From an uncultured Eubacteriales bacterium (lineage in GTDB: Bacteria > Bacillota > Clostridia > TANB77 > CAG-508), in assembly GCA_949288175.1 (NCBI GenBank), contig CASEIV010000008.1:18991-82990 (forward strand): 64,000 nucleotides of DNA, in the 5' to 3' direction. Of this stretch, positions 18,560 through 27,668 are shown piece after piece. Each line of letters opens with the position of its first letter. Within the stretch, counting starts at the first letter, position 1. Both the position numbers and the translations under genes were made by a program. The notes under the pieces are model-generated. The model made no database searches. It saw nothing but the letters and a program-made list of their open reading frames with translations, and was not told where the DNA came from.

Positions 18560-19279
18560 ATGAAAGATAAAACGATTTTAATTCAAGGTGCAATGGATAT
18601 TGAAATTGAATATTTTATTGATAAATTGGAGAAAAAAGAAAAACAGACAATAGCAGGGTATGAGTTTTATACAGGTTATATTCATACATCAAAAATCATT
18701 ATTTCAAAAACATTAGTAGGTGTTGTTAATTCCACTACTGCTACCACAATTGCTATTATGACTTTTCGCCCTGATATTGTCATTAACCAGGGAATTGCTG
18801 GCGCTCATAAATCAAATATCCATATTGGTGATATTATTATTGGTGAAAAATGTTGCAATATTAATGCTTTTTCAATGCCGACAAAAGAAGAAGGACATTC
18901 TTCTAATCCTTTTGAATGGGAAACTAATAAACGAGGAGAAGAAATACAAATCGGAGATAAAAAATTAGTAAAGGTTATTAAAGGCTTCTTTGAGACAAAT
19001 TGTGAAAATACAATTTATACTGGCACATTAGGAAGTGGAGATGTATTTAATCGAGAATATGATAGAATTATGTGGCTACAAAACCGATTTCATCATCTTT
19101 CTGAAGATATGGAAAGTATTGGAACATATTGTGTATGCAATCAATTTGAAATTCCTTGTGTTGGAATTAGAATCATTTCTAATAATGAACTTACGAATGA
19201 GAAATTAGATAAAGAGCAAGCAATTAGATTACAAGAACTTTTCATAAAACTTTTCAAAACAAAATATATCTATTTATAG
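18560..19279 (+). CDS. Nucleosidase/phosphorylase-family protein (MTA/SAH nucleosidase-like)
   Basis: 239 residues with the PNP/MTAN fold: N-terminal IQGAMDIEIE, central NQGIAGAHKSNIHIGDIIIG, and SEDMESIGTYCVC, which matches the VEMEGAA purine and ribose contact region. In true MTA/SAH nucleosidases the next motif is RxxSD with a catalytic Asp; here it reads RIISNNE, with Asn in place of Asp. The specificity may therefore differ (a phosphorylase or another nucleoside). The ribosome site GAAAGGAATTTTTAAA precedes the ATG. It stands alone between the cad promoter and a small ORF. Confidence 0.75.
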   Translation: MKDKTILIQGAMDIEIEYFIDKLEKKEKQTIAGYEFYTGYIHTSKIIISKTLVGVVNSTTATTIAIMTFRPDIVINQGIAGAHKSNIHIGDIIIGEKCCNINAFSMPTKEEGHSSNPFEWETNKRGEEIQIGDKKLVKVIKGFFETNCENTIYTGTLGSGDVFNREYDRIMWLQNRFHHLSEDMESIGTYCVCNQFEIPCVGIRIISNNELTNEKLDKEQAIRLQELFIKLFKTKYIYL

Positions 19280-19403
19280 TAAAAATTAATTGTAAATTTT
19301 TACTATGTTCGCTTGTTTTTTTATGTAAAATATAGTAGCATATTACCAACCTTTCTTGTCATAAGGTAGTCTTTTACATAAGGACGGAAAGGAGGAAGCA
19401 CAT

Positions 19404-19529
19404 ATGACAAACGCAGAACTAATTTTTCAACTAGTAGATAAATTATTAAAACAAAAAGAAGAAATTGAAACATTAAAATCTACGAAAGCAATTACAAAAG
19501 ATGAAAAGATTAAAGCAGATAATACATAA
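19404..19529 (+). CDS. 41-residue helical small protein
   Basis: A short frame begins at ATG 19404 with a near-ideal Shine-Dalgarno, GAAAGGAGGAAGCACAT, and ends in a clean terminator 11 bp after its stop. The product is highly charged and should form an amphipathic helix or short coiled coil (KLLKQKEEIETLK). No family is recognised. The strong ribosome site and dedicated terminator argue that it is a real gene, despite its size. Confidence 0.6.
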   Translation: MTNAELIFQLVDKLLKQKEEIETLKSTKAITKDEKIKADNT

Positions 19530-19539
19530 TAGTATTATC

Positions 19540-19575
19540 AAACAGGATAGAATGTTGTGGTCTATCCTGTTTTTA
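19540..19575 (+). terminator. Terminator of the 41-residue protein gene
   Basis: Perfect 12-bp stem AAACAGGATAGA / TCTATCCTGTTT with a 9-nt loop, followed by TTTTT. Confidence 0.9.
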
Positions 19576-19707
19576 TATAAAAAAAGTATGTGTAGTTGTG
19601 ATACACATACAAGTACAAATGACATTCGCAGAACTTTGAATGTTTTGTTTAATGTAACTATATAATAACATTTTTCTCTGTATTTGTCAATTATTTTTTA
19701 TTCAAAT

Positions 19708-19782
19708 TGGAGGCGACACCCGGATTCGAACCGGGGATCAGAGTTTTGCAGACTCGTGCCTTAGCCACTTGGCTATGTCGCC
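19708..19782 (-). tRNA. trnC: tRNA-Cys (GCA)
   Basis: The minus strand folds as a cloverleaf. The acceptor is GGCGACA/TGTCGCC, the T-arm loop is GGTTCGAATCC, and the anticodon loop CTGCAAA carries GCA. The discriminator is T and the CCA end is encoded. Confidence 0.95.
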
Positions 19783-19864
19783 ATATATTCAATTATATGC
19801 TCCACGCTTATAAACAATGACTATATTATAAACATTTTGTTTTTTGTAATAGTGGAACAAAAAT

Positions 19865-19940
19865 TGGAGCGGGAAACGGGGCTCAAACCCGCGACCTCTG
19901 CCTTGGCAAGGCAGCGCTCTATCAACTGAGCTATTCCCGC
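19865..19940 (-). tRNA. trnG: tRNA-Gly (GCC)
   Basis: The minus strand folds as a cloverleaf. The acceptor is GCGGGAA/TTCCCGC, the D-arm AGCTCAGTTGATAGAGC, the anticodon loop TTGCCAA (GCC), and the T-loop GTTTGAGCC. CCA is encoded. It lies 82 bp upstream of tRNA-Cys on the same strand and is probably co-transcribed with it. Confidence 0.95.
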
Positions 19941-20001
19941 ATTTTGCAAATAATATGATAACAAATATATTGGTAAAAGTCAAGACTTTTTTCAAACATT
20001 C

Positions 20002-20045
20002 AAAAAAAGGGATTTGGGGGACAGCCTCATTTTTCCCTTTTTTTG
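20002..20045 (-). terminator. Terminator of the spermidine-synthase-like gene, containing a GGGGACxG element
   Basis: Stem AAAAAGGGA / TCCCTTTTT flanks the text TTTGGGGGACAGCCTCATTTT, a variant of the GGGGACGG element. It ends 7 bp from the stop codon. The T and A runs on both sides allow termination in either direction. Confidence 0.75.
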
Positions 20046-20051
20046 TTAATT

Positions 20052-21518
20052 TTAATCTCCTATTGGTGCGTAGTCATCTGTAACAATTGGTTTATCACTT
20101 GTAAAATCCTTTAGTTCATTACTTAACAACTCACTATATTCTGCTTGTTTATCCGTATTTATATTTCCATTTCCTTTAATCCCTACTAGGATTAAGTTTT
20201 GATCTTGTTCATCTGAACGATTAGGATTCACTTTAAATACTTTTACATCATCAAATATAGCTTTATATGTGCTATATTCATATTTAATAAAGTCTGCGTC
20301 ATCCCCTTCAACAGCTGATATGATATTGGTTATAACTGTTCCATTGTCATTTAAACTATCATACACTTTTTGCATAGCTTCATAAGTTGTTAATTCAAAT
20401 GGAGCATTTAGCCCTTTAAACGCATCTATAAAAACTGTATCATATTTTTTTTCATTATAATTTAAATAACTTCTTCCGTCTTGGGTGATTAATCCTAAAT
20501 TCGGATTGTTCTTATCTAATCCAAATTCTTCTTCTGCAATTTGTGTCATTTTTTTGTCAATTTCTACAACATCAATTGTTTTATTTTCATATTTTTTTAA
20601 ATAATGCATTGGATAAGTGTATGCTGCTCCACCTATCATCAATGCATCATTTGCTTCTTTATTATAATATTCAAATAAGTCATAATAGTATAAATACGTT
20701 GCTCCCATTTCACCATTTTCCTGATTCATATATGATTCTAAACCTGTATCTACTTGTAGCGTTTTGTATGTATTTTCACCTGCTTTCAAGTTTGTTACCC
20801 ATATTCTACTATATTCAGAATCAACATCTCTTATTATCTCAGGATTTCCTGTTTGAAATAGATATCCTCCTAATAGATTTAAACCAACAATAATCAACAA
20901 CTCTACTATCATTAACATATAATATTTCTTATCTTTTTTGTTAAACAAATATATAGATAATATCCATAACAAAATAGAACAAGCTAAAATAATATTTCTT
21001 ACCCCTAAATTCGGTATTAGTATAAATCCTGCAAAAAATGTACCAAATATACTTCCTATTGTTGATAATGAAGATATTTTTCCTGATGTTGCCCCTATAT
21101 GCTCCATACTATTATTTTTTATCTTGACTGCTATTGGAGATACGGTTGCCAATAAGAAACTTGGTATTCCAAAAGTGACAGTCGCACATATGATAGCAAC
21201 AAAAATCAAATTATTTGAAAGTTGTGATAATACATCTATAAATACAACTTCTAATATTGGTATTATACTTGTTGCAATGGCAGAAATTAATAAAAAATTC
21301 GATAAAATTTTTATGTCATTTTCTTTATTTTTATCTGCCATTTTTCCACCAAACCAATATCCTATACTCATACTTGTTAGCATGATTCCAATAATGGTAG
21401 TCCATATTAGATTAGAACTTCCTACATATGGTGATAATACTCTTGCTGCAATTAATTCTAACATCATAGTTAATGCACCACTTAAAAATACAGTTATTTC
21501 TAATGAATATTTCTTCAT
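20052..21518 (-). CDS. Membrane protein fused to spermidine synthase-like domain
   Basis: 488 residues. The N-terminal 200 residues hold six to seven membrane segments and begin FLSGALTMMLELIAARVLSPYVG, a pattern seen in fused MFS/spermidine-synthase proteins. The C-terminal domain is a Rossmann methyltransferase-like fold of the spermidine synthase type: LMIGGAAYTYPMHYLKKY, IDVVEID, ITQDGRSYL and YDTVFIDAF. The polyamine-binding Asp after the DG motif is present (FIDAF). Catalysis is not proven for this family. The gene lies 19 bp from topA on the same strand and may be read through from it. Confidence 0.82.
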   Translation of the reverse strand: MKKYSLEITVFLSGALTMMLELIAARVLSPYVGSSNLIWTTIIGIMLTSMSIGYWFGGKMADKNKENDIKILSNFLLISAIATSIIPILEVVFIDVLSQLSNNLIFVAIICATVTFGIPSFLLATVSPIAVKIKNNSMEHIGATSGKISSLSTIGSIFGTFFAGFILIPNLGVRNIILACSILLWILSIYLFNKKDKKYYMLMIVELLIIVGLNLLGGYLFQTGNPEIIRDVDSEYSRIWVTNLKAGENTYKTLQVDTGLESYMNQENGEMGATYLYYYDLFEYYNKEANDALMIGGAAYTYPMHYLKKYENKTIDVVEIDKKMTQIAEEEFGLDKNNPNLGLITQDGRSYLNYNEKKYDTVFIDAFKGLNAPFELTTYEAMQKVYDSLNDNGTVITNIISAVEGDDADFIKYEYSTYKAIFDDVKVFKVNPNRSDEQDQNLILVGIKGNGNINTDKQAEYSELLSNELKDFTSDKPIVTDDYAPIGD

Positions 21519-21537
21519 ATTTTATCCTCTTTTTACT

Positions 21538-23628
21538 TTATTTTTTCTTATTTGTTGTCTTCTTGGTTGTTTTCTTGGTCCTCGTTTTTCTTGTTTTCTT
21601 TTTGGTTGTGTTTGTTTTTTCAAATTCTGCTTTTTCTTCTGGATTCCATTCTTCTCCCAGTTTTGGCTGATTCCATGAAATGTAATCACATGATTTTGGA
21701 TTGTTTTCACAAATATAATATTTTCTTCCTCTTTTTGTTTTTCTAATTTGTACAGTTGCTCCACATTTAGGACATGGTACATCAATGGTTTCTATGATTG
21801 GTTTTGCATTCTTACATTCAGGATATCCTGGGCATGCTAAAAATTTTCCATATCTGCCATATTTATATACCATCATTCTTCCACATTTTTCACATTTGAC
21901 ATCTGAAACTTCATCAACCATTTCCACATGTTTCAATTCTTTTTCTACTTTTTCTACTTCTTTTTCAAATGGTCCGTAAAATTCTCGAATCATTTTTTTC
22001 CATTTTTCATGTCCTTCTGCAATCTCATCAAATTCATTTTCTATTTTAGCAGTAAATTCTACATTGATAACATCTGTAAAATTCTCAGTTAATAATTTAT
22101 TGACTATTTTACCTAATTCTGTTGGATATAATTGTTTCTTTTCTTTTTCTATATATCTTCTTTCCAAAATGGTTGTAATTGTTGGTGAATAGGTACTAGG
22201 TCTTCCAATTCCTTTTTCCTCCAAAGCTTTTACCAAACTTGCCTCTGTATATCTTGGTGGTGGTTCTGTAAAGCTTTGTTTTGGATTTAATTTTTTTAGT
22301 TTTACTTCTTGATTTTCTTCAAGTTCTGGAAGCATTCCTTCTTCTTCTTTTTCCTCTTTATCAGTTCCTTCAACATATAATGTCATAAATCCTTTAAATT
22401 TTAAAACTTGTCCATTTGCTTTAAAATCATATGCATTTGCCTTAATATTAACATTCATCGTATCATAAACTGCTGGTGCCATTTGACTTGCTAAAAATCG
22501 ATTATATATTAATTTATATAATTTATATTGGTCATTTGATAGACTATCTTTTATACTTTCTGGCTCAATATCAATATATGTTGGTCTAATTGCCTCATGC
22601 GCATCTTGTGCATCTTTTTTTGTTTTATAATATCGATTTTCATAATAGTTTTCACCATATAATTTGGTAATTTGTGTTTTAGCAACACTTCTTGCTTCTT
22701 CAGATATTCTTGTTGAATCAGTTCTCATATAGGTAATTAATCCTACTGTTCCTTTTTCAGGAATTTTTACACCTTCATATAATCCTTGTGCGATAGACAT
22801 TGTTTTCTTTAAGGTAAATCCTAGTTTTCTTGAAGCCTCTTGTTGCATTGTACTTGTTGTAAATGGTGGTGCTGGTGTTCTTTTTTTCTCACCTTTTTTT
22901 ACTTCACTGACAATATATTTCGCATCTTTTATATTATCTAAAATTACTTGAACTTCATCATTTGAATGAATCTCTAATTTTTTTCCATCTTTTCCGTAAA
23001 AATGGGCTTCAAATTCTTTTTTCGTTTTGATATCTTCTAGGTTTGCATAGATATTCCAATATTCTTCTGGAATAAATTTTTCAATCTCATTTTCTCTGTC
23101 TACAATTAATTTTACAGCAACAGATTGTACTCTTCCTGCTGATAATCCTCTTCTAACTTTTTTCCATAATACAGGACTGATTTTATACCCCACAATTCTA
23201 TCTAATACTCTTCTTGCTTGTTGGGCATCTACTAAATTCACATCTATATCTCTTGGTTCTTTTATCGCTTTTTGTACAGCATTTTTCGTAATCTCATTAA
23301 AAGTTACCCTTACGATTTTATCTTTCTCATCTTCTAAAATTTTTGCTAAATGCCATGCAATTGCTTCTCCTTCACGGTCAGGGTCAGTTGCAATATATAT
23401 TTTTTTTGCTTGTTTTGCATTTTTTTTTAGTGATTTTATTAAATCCCCTTTTCCTCTAATATTTATGTACTCTGGTTCAAAGTCATGCTCTATATCGATT
23501 CCCATTTTTGATTTTGGTAAATCTCTGATATGTCCCATAGATGCTACAACCTTTGTACTACCACCTAAAAATTTTTTAATCGTATTTGCTTTTGCTGGTG
23601 ATTCTACGATAATTAATTTATCAGCCAT
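21538..23628 (-). CDS. topA: DNA topoisomerase I
   Basis: The 696-residue type IA topoisomerase relaxes negative supercoils. The TOPRIM domain has IVESPAKANTI and the DPDREGEAIAWHL motif. The active-site Tyr is in GLITYMRTDSTRIS. Two C-terminal zinc-binding modules follow: CEKCGRMMVYKYGRYGKFLAC and CPKCGATVQIRK...YICENNPKSC. The tail is a Lys/Thr-rich basic stretch likely to contact DNA. Normal bacterial length. A ribosome site TGGAGGAAGTCTGA precedes the ATG. Confidence 0.96.
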   Translation of the reverse strand: MADKLIIVESPAKANTIKKFLGGSTKVVASMGHIRDLPKSKMGIDIEHDFEPEYINIRGKGDLIKSLKKNAKQAKKIYIATDPDREGEAIAWHLAKILEDEKDKIVRVTFNEITKNAVQKAIKEPRDIDVNLVDAQQARRVLDRIVGYKISPVLWKKVRRGLSAGRVQSVAVKLIVDRENEIEKFIPEEYWNIYANLEDIKTKKEFEAHFYGKDGKKLEIHSNDEVQVILDNIKDAKYIVSEVKKGEKKRTPAPPFTTSTMQQEASRKLGFTLKKTMSIAQGLYEGVKIPEKGTVGLITYMRTDSTRISEEARSVAKTQITKLYGENYYENRYYKTKKDAQDAHEAIRPTYIDIEPESIKDSLSNDQYKLYKLIYNRFLASQMAPAVYDTMNVNIKANAYDFKANGQVLKFKGFMTLYVEGTDKEEKEEEGMLPELEENQEVKLKKLNPKQSFTEPPPRYTEASLVKALEEKGIGRPSTYSPTITTILERRYIEKEKKQLYPTELGKIVNKLLTENFTDVINVEFTAKIENEFDEIAEGHEKWKKMIREFYGPFEKEVEKVEKELKHVEMVDEVSDVKCEKCGRMMVYKYGRYGKFLACPGYPECKNAKPIIETIDVPCPKCGATVQIRKTKRGRKYYICENNPKSCDYISWNQPKLGEEWNPEEKAEFEKTNTTKKKTRKTRTKKTTKKTTNKKK

Positions 23629-23711
23629 TCAGACTTCCTCCATTTATTTTTTCAAATATTTCTTATTCCATATATAGTATTCTAGCTTAAAAGAAAATAT
23701 TTTGCAAGTTT

Positions 23712-23870
23712 TTTTAAGGATTTTGAGAAATCGGGAAATTGGGGACGGACTCATTTTTTTCTTTTTATTTAAATTTTAATTATATTTTTAATATGATACA
23801 AAAAGGGAAAAATGAGTCCGTCCCCAATTTCCCGATTCGCCGTCCCCAATTTCCCGATTTCTTAAAGTCC
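23712..23870. repeat. GGGGACGG palindromic element with partial internal duplication
   Basis: The left arm (from about 23729) reads AAATCGGGAAATTGGGGACG and continues GACTCATTTTT. The right arm starting at 23806 is its exact reverse complement over 29 bp. After the right arm, the block CGTCCCCAATTTCCCGATT is duplicated once more (23840-23859). The outer flanks TTTTAAGGA / TCCTTAAAA also pair. It lies between topA and the next gene on the same strand. Confidence 0.8.
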
Positions 23871-24188
23871 TTAAAATAATTCTTTACTTAAGTCTGCCAA
23901 TACATCTTCTACCCCAATAGGTGTTACTTCATTTTCTTTAAACAATCTTAATATTTTTTCTATCTTTTGTTCATCATTTGATAAATATGTTATTTCTTTA
24001 TTTTCTATTTTGGTATTATTTGGTATATATTCTGTTTTTACAACTGCAATACCAAATTTTGCATTATCTTTTTTTATAAATTGGTCTTCATTTATCTTTT
24101 TATAATATTCTAATTTTATCGGATATTTGATTCCAGCCTCCATTAATTTTTCTTTTTCTATAAATTTTCCACCAAAAAAAGTTCTCAT
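23871..24188 (-). CDS. DUF6514-like small protein
   Basis: 105 residues. The second half (KFGIAVVKTEYIPNNT ... LSNDEQKIEKIL ... NEVTPIGVEDVLADL) resembles a small clostridial family that I know as DUF6514. That identity is from memory and uncertain. No catalytic residues or membrane segments are seen. The stop codon region lies within the outer flank of the palindromic element, so the last few codons may derive from it. The ribosome site GGGGAGATGAAG precedes the ATG. Confidence 0.7.
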   Translation of the reverse strand: MRTFFGGKFIEKEKLMEAGIKYPIKLEYYKKINEDQFIKKDNAKFGIAVVKTEYIPNNTKIENKEITYLSNDEQKIEKILRLFKENEVTPIGVEDVLADLSKELF

Positions 24189-24586
24189 TCTTCATCTCCC
24201 CTTCTTCTTTCGTACTTTTTCATAATACTATGAAGAGATTCACTTTGCAAGAACTTTTCATCGCATTATTTTACATATTTCTACTCTTTTTTATCTTCTT
24301 TTTATTTTTTCGATTTTATATATACATGGTATGTCTTTTTACATTATCGAATATCTTTTTCTTTACAAAATTCGATAGACTTAGACATTAATTTTGTTTT
24401 ATAATATATATAGTTTTATAAAATGGATTTCTAAATTCCACTTTTCAAATATTCTATTTAAAAATAGTAGTAAATTTCTTTATTTTCATTACTACTATTT
24501 CTCTTTTACATATTCTTTTACTTAGTTTTTAATTATGGTTTTTCGTTATTTTCTTCTTCATTTCCTGTTAACTATTTTTTTGCCTC
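24189..24586. other. 398-bp AT-rich intergenic region
   Basis: No coding frame with a ribosome site is seen on either strand. The region contains the minus-strand terminator at 24458-24500; apart from this it is simple AT-rich sequence that should hold the promoter of the 105-residue protein gene. Confidence 0.6.
24458..24500 (-). terminator. Terminator downstream of the metallo-hydrolase gene
   Basis: Perfect 12-bp stem AAATAGTAGTAA / TTACTACTATTT. On the minus strand it is followed by TTTTTAAA. It is about 87 bp past the stop of the gene at 24587. Confidence 0.65.
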
Positions 24587-25204
24587 CTATTTAATCAAAA
24601 TTTTTACTTCCTTATTTTTTACAAGTTCTTTAAATTTTATAGCATCTTCTTTATTTCCCACAATGCTTCCATAATGAGTTGGTATAACTACTTTTGCTTT
24701 TATTGTATTTGCTAACTCAGCTGCTTCTTGATAATCCATTGTATAAGTTCCTCCAATTGGGATAAACGCTTCATCACATTCTATATTTCGAATTTCTTCT
24801 ATATTATCTGTATCTCCTGCTATGTAATATGTTTTATGATTTACTTGGATTATATATCCTACCCATCTTTTTTCCTTTGGATGGAATGTTTTACTCAAAT
24901 TATATGCATATGTTGTTTTGAAATTTAGTCCATGTACATGATAATTTTCATTTGGTACTACTGCAAGTACATTTTCTTTACCAAATAATTTTTCTGCTTC
25001 TTCTTTTATATCTTCTGTAACGATAAATACAGTGCTTTCCTTTTTCACTTTTCCAATATCCTCTGGTGAAAAATGGTCATAATGAGAATGTGTAAAAAAT
25101 ATATAGTCTGCATCATGATACTCTTTATCGATTTTAAATGGGTCTATATAGATGATAATCTCTTCTGTTATTTTGATACTATTATGACATAATACTTCTA
25201 CCAT
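24587..25204 (-). CDS. Metallo-beta-lactamase fold hydrolase (UlaG/YtnP-like)
   Basis: A 205-residue single-domain MBL-fold protein. The metal motif THSHYDHFSPED (HxHxDH) is intact, with AGDTDN and PTHYGSI supplying further ligands. It is short, about the size of UlaG-like or UPF0173-like hydrolases, so it has no added RNA-binding or flavin domain. The substrate cannot be inferred from the sequence. Its ATG is at 25204; upstream is a 120-bp gap to dinB. Confidence 0.85.
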   Translation of the reverse strand: MVEVLCHNSIKITEEIIIYIDPFKIDKEYHDADYIFFTHSHYDHFSPEDIGKVKKESTVFIVTEDIKEEAEKLFGKENVLAVVPNENYHVHGLNFKTTYAYNLSKTFHPKEKRWVGYIIQVNHKTYYIAGDTDNIEEIRNIECDEAFIPIGGTYTMDYQEAAELANTIKAKVVIPTHYGSIVGNKEDAIKFKELVKNKEVKILIK

Positions 25205-25327
25205 ATTTTACCTCCCAATTTTCATATTCTAATTTGCTTTTGTTTTTAATTTGTTTTTTTAATATATTCATTATGGTTACTATATCACAATTTCTTCTTA
25301 TGAACAACAGTGGCATGATTAAAACTT

Positions 25328-26551
25328 TTATTTTTCATCTTCTTTTCTAAATTTTATCAAATCTTCTACTCCCATTTTTCCTGCTCTGGTAATTAAATTA
25401 TATCCATACTTTTCTTTTAATTTATCAATTGTTTTATCCAATTTTTCCTGTTTCTCGTTTTTTGCGACATCATTAAATAATGATATTTGCATTTCTTCTG
25501 TATCTGTTAAATCATCTACCCTAACCCCTATCAATCTAATTGGCGTGCCCTTTCTATACATTTGTTCTAATAATTCTTTTGCATGACCAAAAATTTCTTT
25601 TGTACTAGCTGTTGCATTTGGTAATTTTCTTTGATGAGAAGTATCGACAAAATCTTTATTTCTCAATTGTACATTAACCACTTTTGCTAACATTTTTTGT
25701 TTTCTTAGTCTATAGGTTACTTGTTCTGTTAAAGCTAATAATATCTCTTCTAGTTTGTCTATATTTGAAATATCCTCTGGTAGTGTAACAGAATTTCCAA
25801 TTCCTTTTGGTTTTTCCTTTTGGAATTTTACTTCAGAATTATCAATTCCATTGGCATATTCCCACATCATGGTTCCATGTTTTCCAAATTTATCTTGCAA
25901 AATTTTCTTATTGGTTTTGGCTAAATCTCCAATGGTTTTTATTTGCATATTATATAATTTGGGAACGGTTCTTTTTCCAAGCATAAATAGTTCTGATACA
26001 GGAAGTGTCCACATTTTTCTCTGTATTTCATTTTCAAAAAGGGTATGCACTCTATCTGGCTTTGTAAAATCTGATGCCATTTTAGCTAAAAGTTTATTAT
26101 GTGCTACACCAACATTTACTGTAAATCCTAATTCTTCTTTCACTCTTCGATTTATTTCTTTTCCTTTATTTAATAACGTATCATTCATTAAATAATGTGT
26201 CATATCTAAAAAACATTCATCAATACTAAATCTTTCAATTTTATCTGTATATTCTAATAATAATTGATACAACTGATTAGAATACTGTCTATATACTTTA
26301 AAATTTGATGGAAATACCTTTAATCCCGGACATTTTATTCTTGCTTGATAAATCGTTTCAGCTGTTTTTACACCACATTCTTTTGCTTTCATACTTTTTG
26401 CTAAAACAATTCCTGACCTTTTGGATTCATCTCCTCCAATAATAGCTGGTATCTCTCTTATATCCATTTCGCTTCCATTTTTTAACATGTCCAATGCTGT
26501 CCAACTTAAAAAAGCATTATTGACATCTACATGTAATATCTGACGCTCCAT
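25328..26551 (-). CDS. dinB: Y-family DNA polymerase (DNA polymerase IV)
   Basis: 407 residues. The catalytic Asp is in HVDVNNAFLSW, and the second active-site motif is SIDECFLDMT. The thumb and little-finger domains follow, with a helix-hairpin-helix near IKTIGDLAKTN. It lacks a clear beta-clamp motif at the extreme C-terminus, but QISLF (within EMQISLFND) fits a clamp-binding pentapeptide. It carries out translesion synthesis. No LexA-box-like palindrome is evident in the 150 bp upstream. The ribosome site GGTGATGAT precedes the ATG. Confidence 0.92.
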   Translation of the reverse strand: MERQILHVDVNNAFLSWTALDMLKNGSEMDIREIPAIIGGDESKRSGIVLAKSMKAKECGVKTAETIYQARIKCPGLKVFPSNFKVYRQYSNQLYQLLLEYTDKIERFSIDECFLDMTHYLMNDTLLNKGKEINRRVKEELGFTVNVGVAHNKLLAKMASDFTKPDRVHTLFENEIQRKMWTLPVSELFMLGKRTVPKLYNMQIKTIGDLAKTNKKILQDKFGKHGTMMWEYANGIDNSEVKFQKEKPKGIGNSVTLPEDISNIDKLEEILLALTEQVTYRLRKQKMLAKVVNVQLRNKDFVDTSHQRKLPNATASTKEIFGHAKELLEQMYRKGTPIRLIGVRVDDLTDTEEMQISLFNDVAKNEKQEKLDKTIDKLKEKYGYNLITRAGKMGVEDLIKFRKEDEK

Positions 26552-26703
26552 ATCATCACCAATTAAATTATAGAATGTATGTTTGGTTTTGTCAATGTTT
26601 TCTTTTTACAAATTTTCACTTTTATTTTTATGCATTTCGGTATATAATACTTTCGATAAACTTAATTGATAAAATTTTATAATATACATAGGAGGGAATT
26701 ATT

Positions 26704-27591
26704 TTGAATAAACTAGTAATTATTGGCTGTGGAAATGTAGGAATGGCTTATGCCTATTCTTTATTAAATCAATGTTTAGATATAAATGAATTAATTTTAA
26801 TTGATATTGATAAAGAAAAATTGTATGGTAAAGTTGCTGACTTAAATCATAGTATCTATAATCTAAATACTTCAACAAAAATTATCTCAGGAAATTATTC
26901 TGATTGTCAAGATTCTGATATGATTTGTATAACAGCTGGTCCTATCCAATCAGCTATAAAAAATTCTCGAATGGAGGACTTGCATAAAGCAAATACAATT
27001 TTAAAAGGTATTATTTCTGAAATCAAAAAAACAAATTTTTCTGGAATTTATTTAATTGCAACAAATCCTTTAGATGTTATGACATATGTGACATGGAAGT
27101 ATGCTAATTGTAATCCTAGAAAAGTAATTGGCTCTGGAACATTATTAGACACTGCTCGATTACGTTATTTTTTATCAGAAAAATATCATAAACCTATTAC
27201 AGAGATGACTGGCCTTGTCCTTGGTGAGCATGGAGATAGTCAATTTATCCCTTGGTCAACTGTAAATATAGAAAAATTACCTGAATCAGAAATGACAAAT
27301 ATTGAAAATATAGTTAAAAAAGCAGGTTTTGAAGTTTCAAAATCACAAGGATTTACTTCATATGGAATTGCTTCTGCTTTAAGTAGAATTACCAGAGCTA
27401 TTATTTTTGATGAAAAAGTTTGTTTACCTGTATGTTCTTATCTTGAAGATTATGGAATTTTTACAAGTACGCCTTCTATTATTGGAAAAGATGGTATTGA
27501 ACAATCTAATACACTAGATTTGGAAATTAATGAAAAATTAAGATTAGAAAATTCTATACAGGCTATTAAAACAGCTATTGGAAATTTGTGA
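26704..27591 (+). CDS. Lactate/malate dehydrogenase family protein (L-lactate dehydrogenase-like)
   Basis: 295 residues. The NAD-binding motif is GCGNVGMAYAYSL. The active-site His lies in GEHGDSQF, and the substrate-binding Arg in LLDTARLRYFL. The specificity loop has Gln (AGPIQSA), which favours lactate over malate, but the loop is one residue longer than in usual LDH and reads SAIKNSR, without the KPGETR motif. It starts at a TTG codon with a strong AGGAGGG ribosome site. It is monocistronic, ending in a shared bidirectional terminator. Confidence 0.83.
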   Translation: MNKLVIIGCGNVGMAYAYSLLNQCLDINELILIDIDKEKLYGKVADLNHSIYNLNTSTKIISGNYSDCQDSDMICITAGPIQSAIKNSRMEDLHKANTILKGIISEIKKTNFSGIYLIATNPLDVMTYVTWKYANCNPRKVIGSGTLLDTARLRYFLSEKYHKPITEMTGLVLGEHGDSQFIPWSTVNIEKLPESEMTNIENIVKKAGFEVSKSQGFTSYGIASALSRITRAIIFDEKVCLPVCSYLEDYGIFTSTPSIIGKDGIEQSNTLDLEINEKLRLENSIQAIKTAIGNL

Positions 27592-27620
27592 AAAGACGTT
27601 TTGCTAAGATTTTGACACAT

Positions 27621-27668
27621 AAAAAGAAAACTAGGTTGAATTTTATTCTCCACCTAGTTTTCTTTTTT
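27621..27668. terminator. Bidirectional terminator between converging genes
   Basis: Stem AAAAAGAAAACTAGGT / ACCTAGTTTTCTTTTT flanked by A and T runs. It serves the LDH-like gene on the plus strand and the SDR gene on the minus strand; the SDR stop codon is inside the loop. Confidence 0.85.

Noticed and set aside
19277..19304. 11-bp stem TAGTAAAAATT / AATTTTTACTA at the end of the nucleosidase-like gene
   Set aside because: No clear T run follows immediately and the stem is nearly all A/T; kept out as a terminator.
19789..19995. 67-codon frame on the minus strand across the tRNA-Gly
   Set aside because: It covers a tRNA and its composition is explained by that; not a protein gene.
21522..21785. 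Basic frames overlapping the C-terminal tail of topA in other frames
   Set aside because: They mirror the Lys/Thr-rich tail of topA; no ribosome site.
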